Of a stretch of 64,000 nucleotides of DNA, positions 45,176-56,525 are shown piece by piece. Origin of the DNA: a bacterium (GTDB taxonomy: Bacteria > Planctomycetota > B15-G4); contig JAUIEF010000006.1 in NCBI GenBank assembly GCA_030428785.1, forward strand, positions 1 to 64,000. The letters are read 5' to 3'. The position numbers and the translations under genes were made by a program. Numbering within the stretch: the first letter of the stretch is position 1; each line of letters starts with the position of its first letter. The notes under the pieces were generated by a model, which searched no databases, had not been told where the DNA came from, and was given only the letters and a program-made list of their open reading frames with translations.

Positions 45176-47170
45176 TCAGCCGAGCTGCAGGACCTTCTTG
45201 TAGAAGGACGGCACGCGCGCGGGGTCGGACGTCATGAGGACGTGGTCGTAGAGCCAGGCGGGGCCGCGACCGCAGGTGACGATGCGCTCGAGCTGCCGGC
45301 GCAGCGGGTCCCAGTAGGGCTCGTCGTCGTCGCCAGCCGCGCCGAAGAACACGAGCGGCGCGGGCTCGATGACGCCGAGCTTCATGTCGGTGAGCGTGAG
45401 GCCGACCTCCTCGAGCGTGCCGACGCCGCCGACGCAGAAGAGCTGGAAGCTCGCGACCTCGAACCAGCGCTGCCGGTTGTGCCGGCTGATGTCCTGGAAG
45501 ACCTGGTAGTACTCCGACTGCTTGTTCGTGCCCTGGTCGACCGTCTCGATGTAGTTGCTGCCCGAGAGCAGGCCGAGGCGCTGCGCGTGGTCCGTGGCGA
45601 ACTGCATCGCGCCCGGGCCGCCGCCCGTGAGGAACGAGAGGTTGTCGCCGAACATGCGGTGCAGGCCGTCGAGCAGCTCGCCGAGGCGCGCCTCCTCCAC
45701 CGGGTCGAGCGCCTTCGCCGAGCCGTAGATGGCGATGATGAGCGCGCGCCGGAACTTGTCGACGGCGCGGGGCTCCATGAAGAAGCCGCGCAGCCCGCGG
45801 AAGACGTGGACGGCGAGGTGCTTCCGCTCGTCGTTGCACCAGCGCACCTCGAGGCCCAGCGCCTCGTAGTCGGCGAGGCGCGTCTGGTCGTTCGCGGAGA
45901 GGAACGACCCGTGCTCGTAGGACGCGCGCCGGAACACGAGCCGCTCGACCTGTCCCCGGCGCGCGGCCTGGCAGAGGTCGAGGTGCTCGAAGAGGTTCGG
46001 GAAGTAGCCGAGCAGCACGGTCGTGCGCGCGCCCTCGGGCAGGGCGCGGAGGACGGCGGTGCCGTACTCGTGCGGGCTGCCCGTGCGGTGCTCGCTGCGC
46101 GGCGAGATGGCGGCCACCTGCTCGGCGGACATGTCGACCGGGTGCGTCCAGCTCGCGAGCGGGCGGACGCCGGCGTGCACGGGCGCCTCGCGCGGGAAGG
46201 CCGCGACGAGCCGGTGCATGTAGAGCTCCTCGCCGTCCTGCTGCTCGAGGGCGTCGAAGGTCGCGGCGACGTCCTCGTACGTGAGGTCGAGCCCCGCGTC
46301 GGCGAGGAGCGTCGGCTGCGGCGCGTCGCCTCCGGTGATCCCGGGGAGCGCGGCGCGCGCGCGGTAGACCTTCGCCGTGACGTACGGGTTGACGATCTTC
46401 CGCTCGGAGCAGTTGCTGAACTCGAGGAAGACGCGCGTGCCGCGGGTGCTCACGGGGTCGAGGACGATGGCCTGGAGGTGCTCGCCGAGCGTCGCCGAGC
46501 CGCGGTCGAGCACGACGTAGTGCTCGTGCAGGAACATCGAGCACGACGTGATGACGCCGTCGCCCGGCTCGATCTCCACGTCGTCGACCTGCTTCGGCAC
46601 CTGGAGGCGGTTGAGCAGGTTCTTGCCGTCCGCGCCGGTGAGGATCTGGTCGAGGTCCTTGCGACGAAGGTGGCGCGAGAACTCGTACTTCAACCGGTGC
46701 GTGCGGATGGTGAGCGTGCCGCTCGCGTCGATCGAGTAGTCGGACGGGAGCTGGATCGCGTGCCGCTTGACGAGGTCGTGGATCTCGTCCGAGGTGAGCT
46801 GGCTCTCGGGCGGGCACCACACGAGGCGGCCGACGGGCAGGCCGACGCGGACGAGCGAGCCGAGCACGGGCTCGAGGCCGTAGCCGCGCACGACGGAGCG
46901 CACGGTCGCCTCGAGCACCGCGTGGTCGTCGCGGTCGAACGTGATGGATCCGTTCGGGATGACGTCGATGCCGAGGCGCGCGATGCGGCTGCGGGCCGCG
47001 AAGATGAGGTGCTCCTCCCGCCCGGCGATGAGGTCGCGGAAGCCGCGCTTGAGGTCGAAGCCGATGCGGACGACGGGCTCGCTCCCGGCGGACAGGAGCT
47101 CGATCACGGTGCCGTCGCCCGTCTCGGGGGTCACCCAGCGGCGGGTGGCGCGGGGCTGCTCGTGTTGCAT
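45176..47170 (-). CDS. LOG-family (lysine decarboxylase-like Rossmann) domain fused to about 400-aa uncharacterised N-terminal region
   Basis: C-terminal FLTGGGPGAMQFATDHAQ and FCVGGVGTLEEVGLTLTDMKLG (LOG motifs); N-terminus lacks familiar motifs. Confidence 0.8.
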   Translation of the reverse strand: MQHEQPRATRRWVTPETGDGTVIELLSAGSEPVVRIGFDLKRGFRDLIAGREEHLIFAARSRIARLGIDVIPNGSITFDRDDHAVLEATVRSVVRGYGLEPVLGSLVRVGLPVGRLVWCPPESQLTSDEIHDLVKRHAIQLPSDYSIDASGTLTIRTHRLKYEFSRHLRRKDLDQILTGADGKNLLNRLQVPKQVDDVEIEPGDGVITSCSMFLHEHYVVLDRGSATLGEHLQAIVLDPVSTRGTRVFLEFSNCSERKIVNPYVTAKVYRARAALPGITGGDAPQPTLLADAGLDLTYEDVAATFDALEQQDGEELYMHRLVAAFPREAPVHAGVRPLASWTHPVDMSAEQVAAISPRSEHRTGSPHEYGTAVLRALPEGARTTVLLGYFPNLFEHLDLCQAARRGQVERLVFRRASYEHGSFLSANDQTRLADYEALGLEVRWCNDERKHLAVHVFRGLRGFFMEPRAVDKFRRALIIAIYGSAKALDPVEEARLGELLDGLHRMFGDNLSFLTGGGPGAMQFATDHAQRLGLLSGSNYIETVDQGTNKQSEYYQVFQDISRHNRQRWFEVASFQLFCVGGVGTLEEVGLTLTDMKLGVIEPAPLVFFGAAGDDDEPYWDPLRRQLERIVTCGRGPAWLYDHVLMTSDPARVPSFYKKVLQLG

Positions 47171-47242
47171 CGGGGGCCTCCCGGGGGCGGCGCGCGTCCC
47201 GCGACGCCGGAGCGGCCATCCTCGGCCGCGCGGGAGGTCGAT

Positions 47243-48289
47243 TCAATCGCGCGGTGGCGCCGACTTGCGCAGCCGCACGAGGAAGAAGCCCTCGACGCCG
47301 GGCGCCGGGAGCAGACGCCGCGCGTGGACGAGGTCCTCGTGCCAGGTCCTGCGACCCCAGCCCGCGAGGCCGGGGAGCGCGTCGGGCAGCGGCAGGTCGA
47401 GGGGCTCGACGGAGAGCGTCGCGCCGTGGCGGGCGAGGACCCGGTCGACGACGGCCTCGTTCTCCTCGGGCGCGAAGGTGCAGGTCGCGTAGACGATGCG
47501 TCCGCCGGGGCGGGTCGCCGCGACCGCGGCCTCGAGCAGGCGCGTCTGCACGCCGGCGAGGCGCGGGATGCGACGCGACGTCCAGCGCTCGTCGGACGCG
47601 GGGTGCAGCCGCGCCTCGGCGCTGCACGGCGCGTCGAGGAGCACGGCGTCGAAGGCGCCGGCGTGCGTGCGGCCGAATCCCTCGCCGCGTCGGGCCGTCG
47701 TCTCGATGTCCGGGACGCCCTGCTGCTCGAGGACCGCGCGGAGCTTGTAGACGCGCGCGCGGCTGCCGTCGTTCGCGTGGAGGCGGGGCGTCGTCGCGTC
47801 GTCGGCGCCGCGCTCGTCGTGCGCTGCGTCCGGAGCGCGCGGCGCCTCGCGGCGCTCCGCGTCCGCCGCCATGAGGCACGCGAGGAGCGTCGTCTTGCCG
47901 CCCGGCGCCGCGCAGAGGTCGAGCACGCGCTCGTCCGCGCGCGGCGCGAGGGCGAGCGGCGCGGTCATGCTCGCGAGGCCCTGCACGAAGAGCTCGCCGC
48001 GCGCGGCGGGGGCCGTCTCCTGGAGCGCGCGCAGCGCGTCGGGCGGGAGCACCGCGGCGTCCGGGAACCAGGGGACGGGCGTCGGCGCGAGCCCCGCCTC
48101 CCCGAGCTCCGCGAACACGGCCTCGCGCGCGGCGCGCAGCGTGTTCACGCGGAACGCGACGTGCCGCGGCGCGCAGAGCCCGGCGAGCACGCGGTCGAGC
48201 GCGTCCTCCGGCACGATGCGCCGCAGCCGGTCCACGAAACGCTGCGGCAGGCCCGTGGCAGGGTCCGTCGGTGGCGGTCCCCGGCTCAG
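47243..48289 (-). CDS. RsmB/NOL1/NOP2/Sun-family rRNA m5C methyltransferase
   Basis: VLDLCAAPGGKTTLLACLMA, VLLDAPCSAEARLH, IVYATCTFAPEENEAVVD; probable CTG start in a CTGA overlap. Confidence 0.88.
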   Translation of the reverse strand: MSRGPPPTDPATGLPQRFVDRLRRIVPEDALDRVLAGLCAPRHVAFRVNTLRAAREAVFAELGEAGLAPTPVPWFPDAAVLPPDALRALQETAPAARGELFVQGLASMTAPLALAPRADERVLDLCAAPGGKTTLLACLMAADAERREAPRAPDAAHDERGADDATTPRLHANDGSRARVYKLRAVLEQQGVPDIETTARRGEGFGRTHAGAFDAVLLDAPCSAEARLHPASDERWTSRRIPRLAGVQTRLLEAAVAATRPGGRIVYATCTFAPEENEAVVDRVLARHGATLSVEPLDLPLPDALPGLAGWGRRTWHEDLVHARRLLPAPGVEGFFLVRLRKSAPPRD

Positions 48290-49395
48290 CGCAACGCCTC
48301 CTCGCGCTCGAGGAGGACGCGCGCGTAGTTGCCGGCGAGCGCGCGGATCCCCTCGGGCGTGTAGTGCACGTGGTCCGTGAAGTACGCGTCGACGCCGTCC
48401 ATGCCCGAGTTGTCGACGAAGCCGGCGCCCGTCTCCTCGGCGACCTCGCGCAGGATGCGGTTGAACGCGCGGTGGCGCGCGGCGGCGACCTCGTCCGCCG
48501 GGTAGCGCACGATGTCGTTGTACGGCTTCTCGCCCATGTGCCGGGCGAAGCGCGTCGGGTCGGCGTGGCGCGCCTGGCTGCCGAACACGACGTCGACGTC
48601 GCGGCTCCGCGCGAGCGCCGCGAACGACCGCAGGTTGCGCGCGAAGACCGCGGCGACCTCGGGCTCGGGCTCCTCCGGGTAGTCGGCGCGCTTCAGGGAG
48701 CGGTCCGTCTCCTCGCCGAGGACGTCGCGCAGGAACCAGTACGCCTCGCTCCACTGGAGCAGCACGGCGGCCGGCGTGTACTCGCTGCGCAGGTCCGGGC
48801 CGAGGTACGAGGGGTGGCCGTACTTGTTCGAGTAGTCGGGCACGAACCCCGGGAAGTAGCTCGCGTGGAGGTCGTTCGTGGCGTGGCTCAGGATGACGAC
48901 GTCCGGGTCCCACGAGAGGGCGTCGAGCGCGAGGACCACGAGCGAGTGCGCCGTCGAGTAGGCCGCGAAGCCGACGTTGATGACCTCGATGTCGTCGCGG
49001 CCCGTCGCCTCGCGCAGCTGCTCCTGGAGCACGAGCGGGTAGTGGATGCGCTCGGCCTCCCAGGCCTCCATGTTGTGCGTCGTGCTGCCGCCGAAGACGA
49101 CGACGCGGAACGCGCCGGGCGCCTTCTCGAACGGGTAGCGCTCGCCGTGCACCGAGCGGATGACGAGCGTCCCGTCGTCGTCGCGGAGGACCAGGTCCTC
49201 GCCGAATTGGCGGAAGGGGCGCGCCGGCCGACGCTCCCGCGCGAGCGGGTTGCGCCCGGCGCCGAAGCCGCGGCCCGACACGAGGTCGACGCCGCGCACG
49301 CCGACCTCGAGGGCGGCGGCGAGGCCCACGACGAGCAGCAGGAGGAGCGCGACGCGCGAGCGGCGCGGGCGGCGGCGCGGCGGCGGGGTCGTCAT
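48286..49395 (-). CDS. SGNH/GDSL-family hydrolase, membrane-anchored
   Basis: N-terminal TM; VVVFGGSTTHNMEAWEAERIHYP (block I), HATNDLHASYFP (block III), DHVHYTPEGIRAL (block V). Confidence 0.85.
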   Translation of the reverse strand: MTTPPPRRRPRRSRVALLLLLVVGLAAALEVGVRGVDLVSGRGFGAGRNPLARERRPARPFRQFGEDLVLRDDDGTLVIRSVHGERYPFEKAPGAFRVVVFGGSTTHNMEAWEAERIHYPLVLQEQLREATGRDDIEVINVGFAAYSTAHSLVVLALDALSWDPDVVILSHATNDLHASYFPGFVPDYSNKYGHPSYLGPDLRSEYTPAAVLLQWSEAYWFLRDVLGEETDRSLKRADYPEEPEPEVAAVFARNLRSFAALARSRDVDVVFGSQARHADPTRFARHMGEKPYNDIVRYPADEVAAARHRAFNRILREVAEETGAGFVDNSGMDGVDAYFTDHVHYTPEGIRALAGNYARVLLEREEALR

Positions 49396-49565
49396 GGCGC
49401 GCGGAGTCTGCGGGGGCGGTCGACGCGGGGGAGACCGGCCGGCCGCGGGGCGTGAGGCGGACCGAGCCTAGCGCAGCGGCGGGGGCGAATCCCGCCCGTC
49501 GTCGGGCGGACGTCGAGCGACCCCGGACGCTTGCGCCGCAGGACCGGGCGCCCCATCGTGGCCGC

Positions 49566-50591
49566 ATGCTCCGCACCGCTCCCCCGTCGCGTCATTCCCT
49601 CGTGGTCGTCGTCCGTGCGATCGCGTGCCTCGGGGTGCTCCTCGGGGCGGGCTGCGGCTCCCCCGCCGCGTCGCGGGACCCGGCGCCCGAGGGGCCCTAC
49701 GTCCTCGTGCTCGGCACGGCCCAGGACGCCGGCCTCCCGCAGATCGGCTGCCGGGCGGCGTGCTGCGAGGCGGCCCGCGCGGACCCCGCGCGGCGCCGGT
49801 TCGCGAGCGCGCTCCTCGTCGTGGACCCGGCGAGCGGCGGACGCTGGCTGCTCGACTGCGGGCCGGACCTGCGGGAGCAGGTCGAGGCGATGCGCGGGCA
49901 CCCCCCGACGCGCGCGCTGCCCGGCGCGCGGCCGCCGCTCGTCGACGCCGTGTTCCTCACCCACGCGCACATGGGGCACGTCGCGGGCCTCCTCCACCTG
50001 GGCAACGAGGCCTACGCGGCGCGCGACCTGCCCGTGCACGGCACGGCGTCCATGGCGGCCTTCCTCGCCGGGCACCAGCCCTGGGCGCTGCTCGTGTCGC
50101 TCGGCAACGTGCGGCCGGTCGTCGTCGAGCCGGGGGTGCCGACGCCGCTGCGCGGCCCGGACGGCGCGGTCGTCCCGGGGCTCACGGTCACCGCCTTCCG
50201 CGTCCCCCACCGCGACGAGGTCACGGACACCGTGGGCTTCGTCGTCGACGGGCCGAGCGCGTCGCTCGCCTACCTGCCGGACATCGACAAGTGGGAGCGC
50301 TGGGAGCGGCCGCTCGAGGAGCTCCTCGCGTCGGTGGACGTCGCGCTCCTCGACGGCACCTTCTTCGCCGACGGCGAGGTCCCGGGGCGCGCGCTCGCGG
50401 ACATCCCGCACCCGTTCGTGAGCGAGACGATCGCGCGGCTCGCGGCGCAGCCGGCGTCGCTGCGCTCACGCGTCGTCTTCACGCACCTCAACCACGGCAA
50501 CCCCGCGGCGGACCCGACGAGCGCGGCGGCCGCGGCGGTGCGGGACGCGGGGATGCGCGTCGCGCGCGAGGGTGACGTCTTCGGGCTCTAG
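49566..50591 (+). CDS. Metallo-beta-lactamase-fold lipoprotein, PqqB-like
   Basis: Lipobox-type LGVLLGAGCGS; VLGTAQDAGLPQIGC...C..C; FLTHAHMGHVAGLLHLG; FTHLNHGNP. Confidence 0.82.
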   Translation: MLRTAPPSRHSLVVVVRAIACLGVLLGAGCGSPAASRDPAPEGPYVLVLGTAQDAGLPQIGCRAACCEAARADPARRRFASALLVVDPASGGRWLLDCGPDLREQVEAMRGHPPTRALPGARPPLVDAVFLTHAHMGHVAGLLHLGNEAYAARDLPVHGTASMAAFLAGHQPWALLVSLGNVRPVVVEPGVPTPLRGPDGAVVPGLTVTAFRVPHRDEVTDTVGFVVDGPSASLAYLPDIDKWERWERPLEELLASVDVALLDGTFFADGEVPGRALADIPHPFVSETIARLAAQPASLRSRVVFTHLNHGNPAADPTSAAAAAVRDAGMRVAREGDVFGL

Positions 50592-50753
50592 CAGCCCGTG
50601 GTGAAAGTGCTTCGAGTGCGAGGGTGTCTCGGCTGCGCCAGATCAAGGCGCCGGACCGGAGGCGAATCCATGGATTCGTCGAGGATCCGGCTACGCAGAG
50701 CTGGCGCAGCCGAGGCGCCCTCGCGCCGAATGACTTTCGCCACGGGCTGCTAG
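50588..50753. repeat. 166-bp near-palindrome bounded by CTAG (MITE-like element B)
   Basis: Left CTAGCAGCCCGTGGTGAAAGTGCTTCG..CTCGGCTGCGCCAG; right (rc) CTAGCAGCCCGTGGCGAAAGTCATTCG..CTCGGCTGCGCCAG; centre CGAATCCATGGATTCG is a perfect 16-bp palindrome. Confidence 0.88.
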
Positions 50754-50757
50754 CCCC

Positions 50758-52356
50758 CTACTCCCACTCGATGGTCGCGGGCGGCTTGCTCGAGATGTCG
50801 TAGACGACGCGGTTGATCCCGTCGACCTCGTTGATGATGCGGTTGCTCACCTTGGCGAGCAGGTCGCTCGGCAGGCGGCTCCAGTCCGCGGTCATGAAGT
50901 CGGTCGTGTCGACGCTGCGCAGGGCGAGGACGTTCTCGTAGGTCCGCGCGTCGCCCATGACGCCCACGGACCGCACGGGGAGCAGCACGCAGAAGGCCTG
51001 CGAGGTGCGCTCCATCCAGCCCGAGCGGGTGAGCTCCTCGCGGAAGATCGCGTCGGCCTCGCGCAGCACCGCGAGCTTCTCGCGCGTGACCTCGCCGGGG
51101 CAGCGCACGGCGAGGCCGGGTCCCGGGAACGGGTGGCGTGAGACGATCTCGTCGGGCAGCCCGAGCCGACGCCCGAGCTCGCGCACCTCGTCCTTGAAGA
51201 GCTCGCGGAACGGCTCGACCAGCTCGAACTGCAGGTCGTCGGGGAGGCCGCCCACGTTGTGGTGCGTCTTGATCGTCGAGGTCGGCCCGCCGTGCGCCGC
51301 GACGGACTCGATGACGTCCGGGTAGAGCGTGCCCTGCGCGAGGAAGGCCGCGTCGTCCGCGGCGCGCGCCTCGTCGGCGAACACGTCGATGAACACCTTG
51401 CCGATGCGGCGCCGCTTCTCCTCCGGGTCGTCGACTCCCGCGAGCGCGCCGAGGAACGCGTCCGTCGCGTCGACGTGCCGCAGCCGGATGCCGAAGCTCC
51501 CGCCGAAGGTGTCCTGCACCTGGCGCGACTCGCCCTTCCGGAGCAGGCCGTTGTCCACGAAGATGCACGTGAGCTTGTCGCCGAGCGCGCGGTGGAGCAG
51601 CACGGCGAGCGTGCTGCTGTCGACGCCGCCGGAGAGCCCGCAGAGCACGTGCCGGTCCCCCACCTGGCGACGCACGGCGGCCGTCGCCTCCTCGAGGAAG
51701 GAGCCCATCTCCCAGCTCGGGTCGCAGCCGCAGCGCTCGTGCAGGAAGTGCGCGAGCATCGGCGTGCCGTGCTCGGTGTGGCTCACCTCGGGGTGGAACT
51801 GGATGCCGAGGAAGCGACCGTCCATGCCCTCGACCGCGGCGTACGGACAGCCCTCGCTCGAGGCGAGCTTGCGGAAGCCGTCGGGCAGCCGGGCGACGCG
51901 GTCGCCGTGGCTCATCCAGACGATGCTCGAGGCCGGCGCGCCGGGCAGTCCGTCCGCGTGGAGCTCCGTCCGGCCGTACTCGCCGCCGCCGCTGCCGCGC
52001 TGCACCTCGCCGCCGAGCTGGTGCATCGTCGCCTGCATGCCGTAGCAGATGCCGAGCACCGGGACGCCCGCGTCGAGCAGCTCCGGCTCCACGAGCACCG
52101 CGTCGGGCGCGTAGACCGAGCGCGGTCCGCCCGACAGGATGAGGCCCTTGAGCTGCGTGCGCGTGCCGCCGTCGCCGCCCGCCGCGCGCTCGCCCGGCTC
52201 GGTCACGGCGAGGATGTCCTCCACCGGGGCGGTGCACGGGTAGATGCGGCAGAAGACGCCGAGCTCCCGCACGCGCCGCGCGATGAGCTGGGTGAACTGG
52301 CTTCCGAAGTCGACGATGGCGACCGCGTCGTGGCGGGCGCCCATCGGGCTCTCCAT
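50758..52356 (-). CDS. guaA: GMP synthase (glutamine-hydrolysing)
   Basis: AIVDFGSQFTQLIARRVRELGVFCRIYP; GICYGMQ; CGLSGGVDSSTLAVLLHRALGDKLTCIFVDNGLLRKGE; DISSKPPATIEWE. ATG 52344 is the alternative start. Confidence 0.97.
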   Translation of the reverse strand: MESPMGARHDAVAIVDFGSQFTQLIARRVRELGVFCRIYPCTAPVEDILAVTEPGERAAGGDGGTRTQLKGLILSGGPRSVYAPDAVLVEPELLDAGVPVLGICYGMQATMHQLGGEVQRGSGGGEYGRTELHADGLPGAPASSIVWMSHGDRVARLPDGFRKLASSEGCPYAAVEGMDGRFLGIQFHPEVSHTEHGTPMLAHFLHERCGCDPSWEMGSFLEEATAAVRRQVGDRHVLCGLSGGVDSSTLAVLLHRALGDKLTCIFVDNGLLRKGESRQVQDTFGGSFGIRLRHVDATDAFLGALAGVDDPEEKRRRIGKVFIDVFADEARAADDAAFLAQGTLYPDVIESVAAHGGPTSTIKTHHNVGGLPDDLQFELVEPFRELFKDEVRELGRRLGLPDEIVSRHPFPGPGLAVRCPGEVTREKLAVLREADAIFREELTRSGWMERTSQAFCVLLPVRSVGVMGDARTYENVLALRSVDTTDFMTADWSRLPSDLLAKVSNRIINEVDGINRVVYDISSKPPATIEWE

Positions 52357-52369
52357 GGGCGGCGTGACC

Positions 52370-54235
<1,866 letters not shown>

Positions 54236-56383
54236 TCAGGGCAGGTTGCGCAGCTCGCGCGGGAGCGGCGGACCGGCCGGCTCCTCCCAGCCCGGGTAGA
54301 GCTTCACGCCGTCACCGTCCATCGCCGTCCAGAGCGCGGTGCTCGGGCGGTGCCACCCGCCGCGCCGCAGGAAGCGCTCGTAGGTGGGCCACCAGCAGTC
54401 CGGCGAGCCGGGCATGACCTGGAGCAGGTGCGTCACGTGCTTGAACTCCTGCGCGAGCTCCGCCCAGAGCGACGCGGGCCCGTCCTCGAGCGCCACGGCG
54501 TAGAAGTGCCGCGCCGCCGCGAGCGCCTCGACGCGCTCCGGGCCGGTCGTCTCCTCCGCGAGCGTCCGCCAGACCTTCGCGAGCCGCACGATCGCGTCGA
54601 CGTCCACGGTGCGGAGCCGCGACTGGAGCGAGTACTCGAGGTGGCCGATGGCCTCGCGCAGTCGACCGGCCCGCACGAGCGCCTCGATGTACTCGGAGCG
54701 CCGCGCCTCGTCGCCGGGCGCCGCGTCCGACGCCTCCTTGAAGACGTCGACGGCCTCGTCCTCGCGCCCGAGGGCCATGAGCGCCTCGCCCTCGATGCGC
54801 ATGAGGTCGGTCTTGAACGGCGAGAGCGCGCGCGCCGCGCGGATGTGCAGCAGCGCCGCCTCGTGGTGTCCGCGCGAGTTGTCGAGCTGCGCGATGCGCG
54901 CCTCGGGCACCCACGAGCCCGTCCGCATGCGCGCGATGTCCTCGAGCCGCGCGGCGGCGACGTCGTAGTTCTTCTCGGTGATGGCCTCCTCGGCCTGCGC
55001 GGCCCGCCACGACGCCGGCATGCGCTGCACGACGTAGGCGGCGCCGGCCGTGCTGAGCCCGATGACGAGCAGCGCCGTGAGCGGGTTCGGGCGGAGGCTC
55101 GACACGCGTCCGCCCGTCTCGCCGAGCCGGGTCGTCACGCCGACGACGAAGCCGAGCACCGACGCCGTGGAGCCCATCGTGAACGGCACCTCGAAGAGCC
55201 CGCACAGCAGGAAGGCGATCGTCGACCCGAGGAGCCCCACCCCGCACGCGAACGCGCCCGGCGAGCGCGCGGTCGTGAGGATCCGGAGCTGCGTGAGCAC
55301 GAGCGAGCCGAAGAGCGCGAGGAAGAGCACGAGCCCCGGGATGCCGAGCTCGGCGAGGACCTGGAGCGCGTCGTTGTGCGCGTGCGGCCGGTCCTGGATG
55401 TGCCGCTCGTAGCGCGGGTACTCGACGGCCCAGTTCGCGACGCCGACGCCGCGCAGCGGCGCCTCCTGCGCCATCGCGACGGTCTTCTTGAAGAGGTCGG
55501 GCCGGAAGCCGGAGTCCTGGAGGTCGGAGACGCCGTACTCCTCGAGCGTGCGCGTCGCCGCGTAGAAGGCGTCCTTGCCGAGCCCGCGCGCCTGCTCCGA
55601 GAACGGGAGCACCGCGAGCACGAGCACGACGACCGCGAGCGCCGTCCCGGCGGCGCGCCCCGTGAACCGCATGCGCACGAGCCGCTTGCGGAGCACGAAC
55701 GCGAGCACGACGAGCGGCAGCCCCGCCGCCGCGATGAGGATGCCCGAGCGGTTGCCCAGCAGGACGAGGTACGCGACGCCGCCGGCCGTCCCGGCGAGCC
55801 CCAGCAGCCGTTGGAGGCCCTGCCCGCCGAGCAGGAGCGCCGCCGAGAGCGGCAGGAGGACGACGGCGTAGTTGCCCGCGACGTTGTTGTGCCCGAAGAG
55901 CAGCGACGCGTACTTCGTCGCGCCGGACTGCGAGAGGTCCGGCGCGCGATCCCGGATGGCCACGGCGTCGACGGCCATGGCGACCACGGCGACGGTCACG
56001 AGCGCGGCGATCCACGCGCGCGCGGGCGCCGGGCCCGCGACGGCGGCGCGCACCGTGCGCGCCACGCCGAGCACGGCGAGCAGCATGACGAGCATCGAGG
56101 TGCCCACGACCGCGTTCGTCGCCCAGAGCGTGCTCGCGGCGCCCCACGTCACGAGCGCGACGAGCAGCGCCTCGGGCGTCGCGAGGAGCAGCGACGCGCG
56201 CCGCCCGAAGAGCCCCTCGGCCGCCTCGAGCCCGAGCAGCACGGCGCCGACCAGGCACAGCACGAGGCGCTCCGTCGTGAGCGTGTCGAGCCCGAACGGG
56301 TCCACGACGAGCGGCACGAGGAGCGCCAGCGGCAGGACGAGCCGGCGCAGGACGCTGGGGGCGGTGGTCTCCACGGCGGGCAT
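54236..56383 (-). CDS. O-antigen ligase (WaaL/Wzy)-like membrane protein with C-terminal TPR-like region
   Basis: Many TM helices; [57 protein letters not shown]; helical repeat C-terminus. Confidence 0.85.
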   Translation of the reverse strand: MPAVETTAPSVLRRLVLPLALLVPLVVDPFGLDTLTTERLVLCLVGAVLLGLEAAEGLFGRRASLLLATPEALLVALVTWGAASTLWATNAVVGTSMLVMLLAVLGVARTVRAAVAGPAPARAWIAALVTVAVVAMAVDAVAIRDRAPDLSQSGATKYASLLFGHNNVAGNYAVVLLPLSAALLLGGQGLQRLLGLAGTAGGVAYLVLLGNRSGILIAAAGLPLVVLAFVLRKRLVRMRFTGRAAGTALAVVVLVLAVLPFSEQARGLGKDAFYAATRTLEEYGVSDLQDSGFRPDLFKKTVAMAQEAPLRGVGVANWAVEYPRYERHIQDRPHAHNDALQVLAELGIPGLVLFLALFGSLVLTQLRILTTARSPGAFACGVGLLGSTIAFLLCGLFEVPFTMGSTASVLGFVVGVTTRLGETGGRVSSLRPNPLTALLVIGLSTAGAAYVVQRMPASWRAAQAEEAITEKNYDVAAARLEDIARMRTGSWVPEARIAQLDNSRGHHEAALLHIRAARALSPFKTDLMRIEGEALMALGREDEAVDVFKEASDAAPGDEARRSEYIEALVRAGRLREAIGHLEYSLQSRLRTVDVDAIVRLAKVWRTLAEETTGPERVEALAAARHFYAVALEDGPASLWAELAQEFKHVTHLLQVMPGSPDCWWPTYERFLRRGGWHRPSTALWTAMDGDGVKLYPGWEEPAGPPLPRELRNLP

Positions 56384-56525
56384 TCTCCCGACGCGACCCG
56401 GCCGGCGCCACCCGGGACGCGCCCTGCCGGTGAAAGCCCGCGGAGCGTGTGCGAGACTCCGCCCCCATGACCGCGCCCGCGCCGCACGCCCCGCCGCATC
56501 GGACTCCGTCGATGGGAGCCCGCCC

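Noticed and set aside
49960-49995. HAHMGH as a degenerate, inactive metallo-beta-lactamase motif
   Set aside because: PqqB-like MBL proteins often carry HxHxGH here, as far as I recall, so the Asp-to-Gly change alone is not evidence of inactivity.
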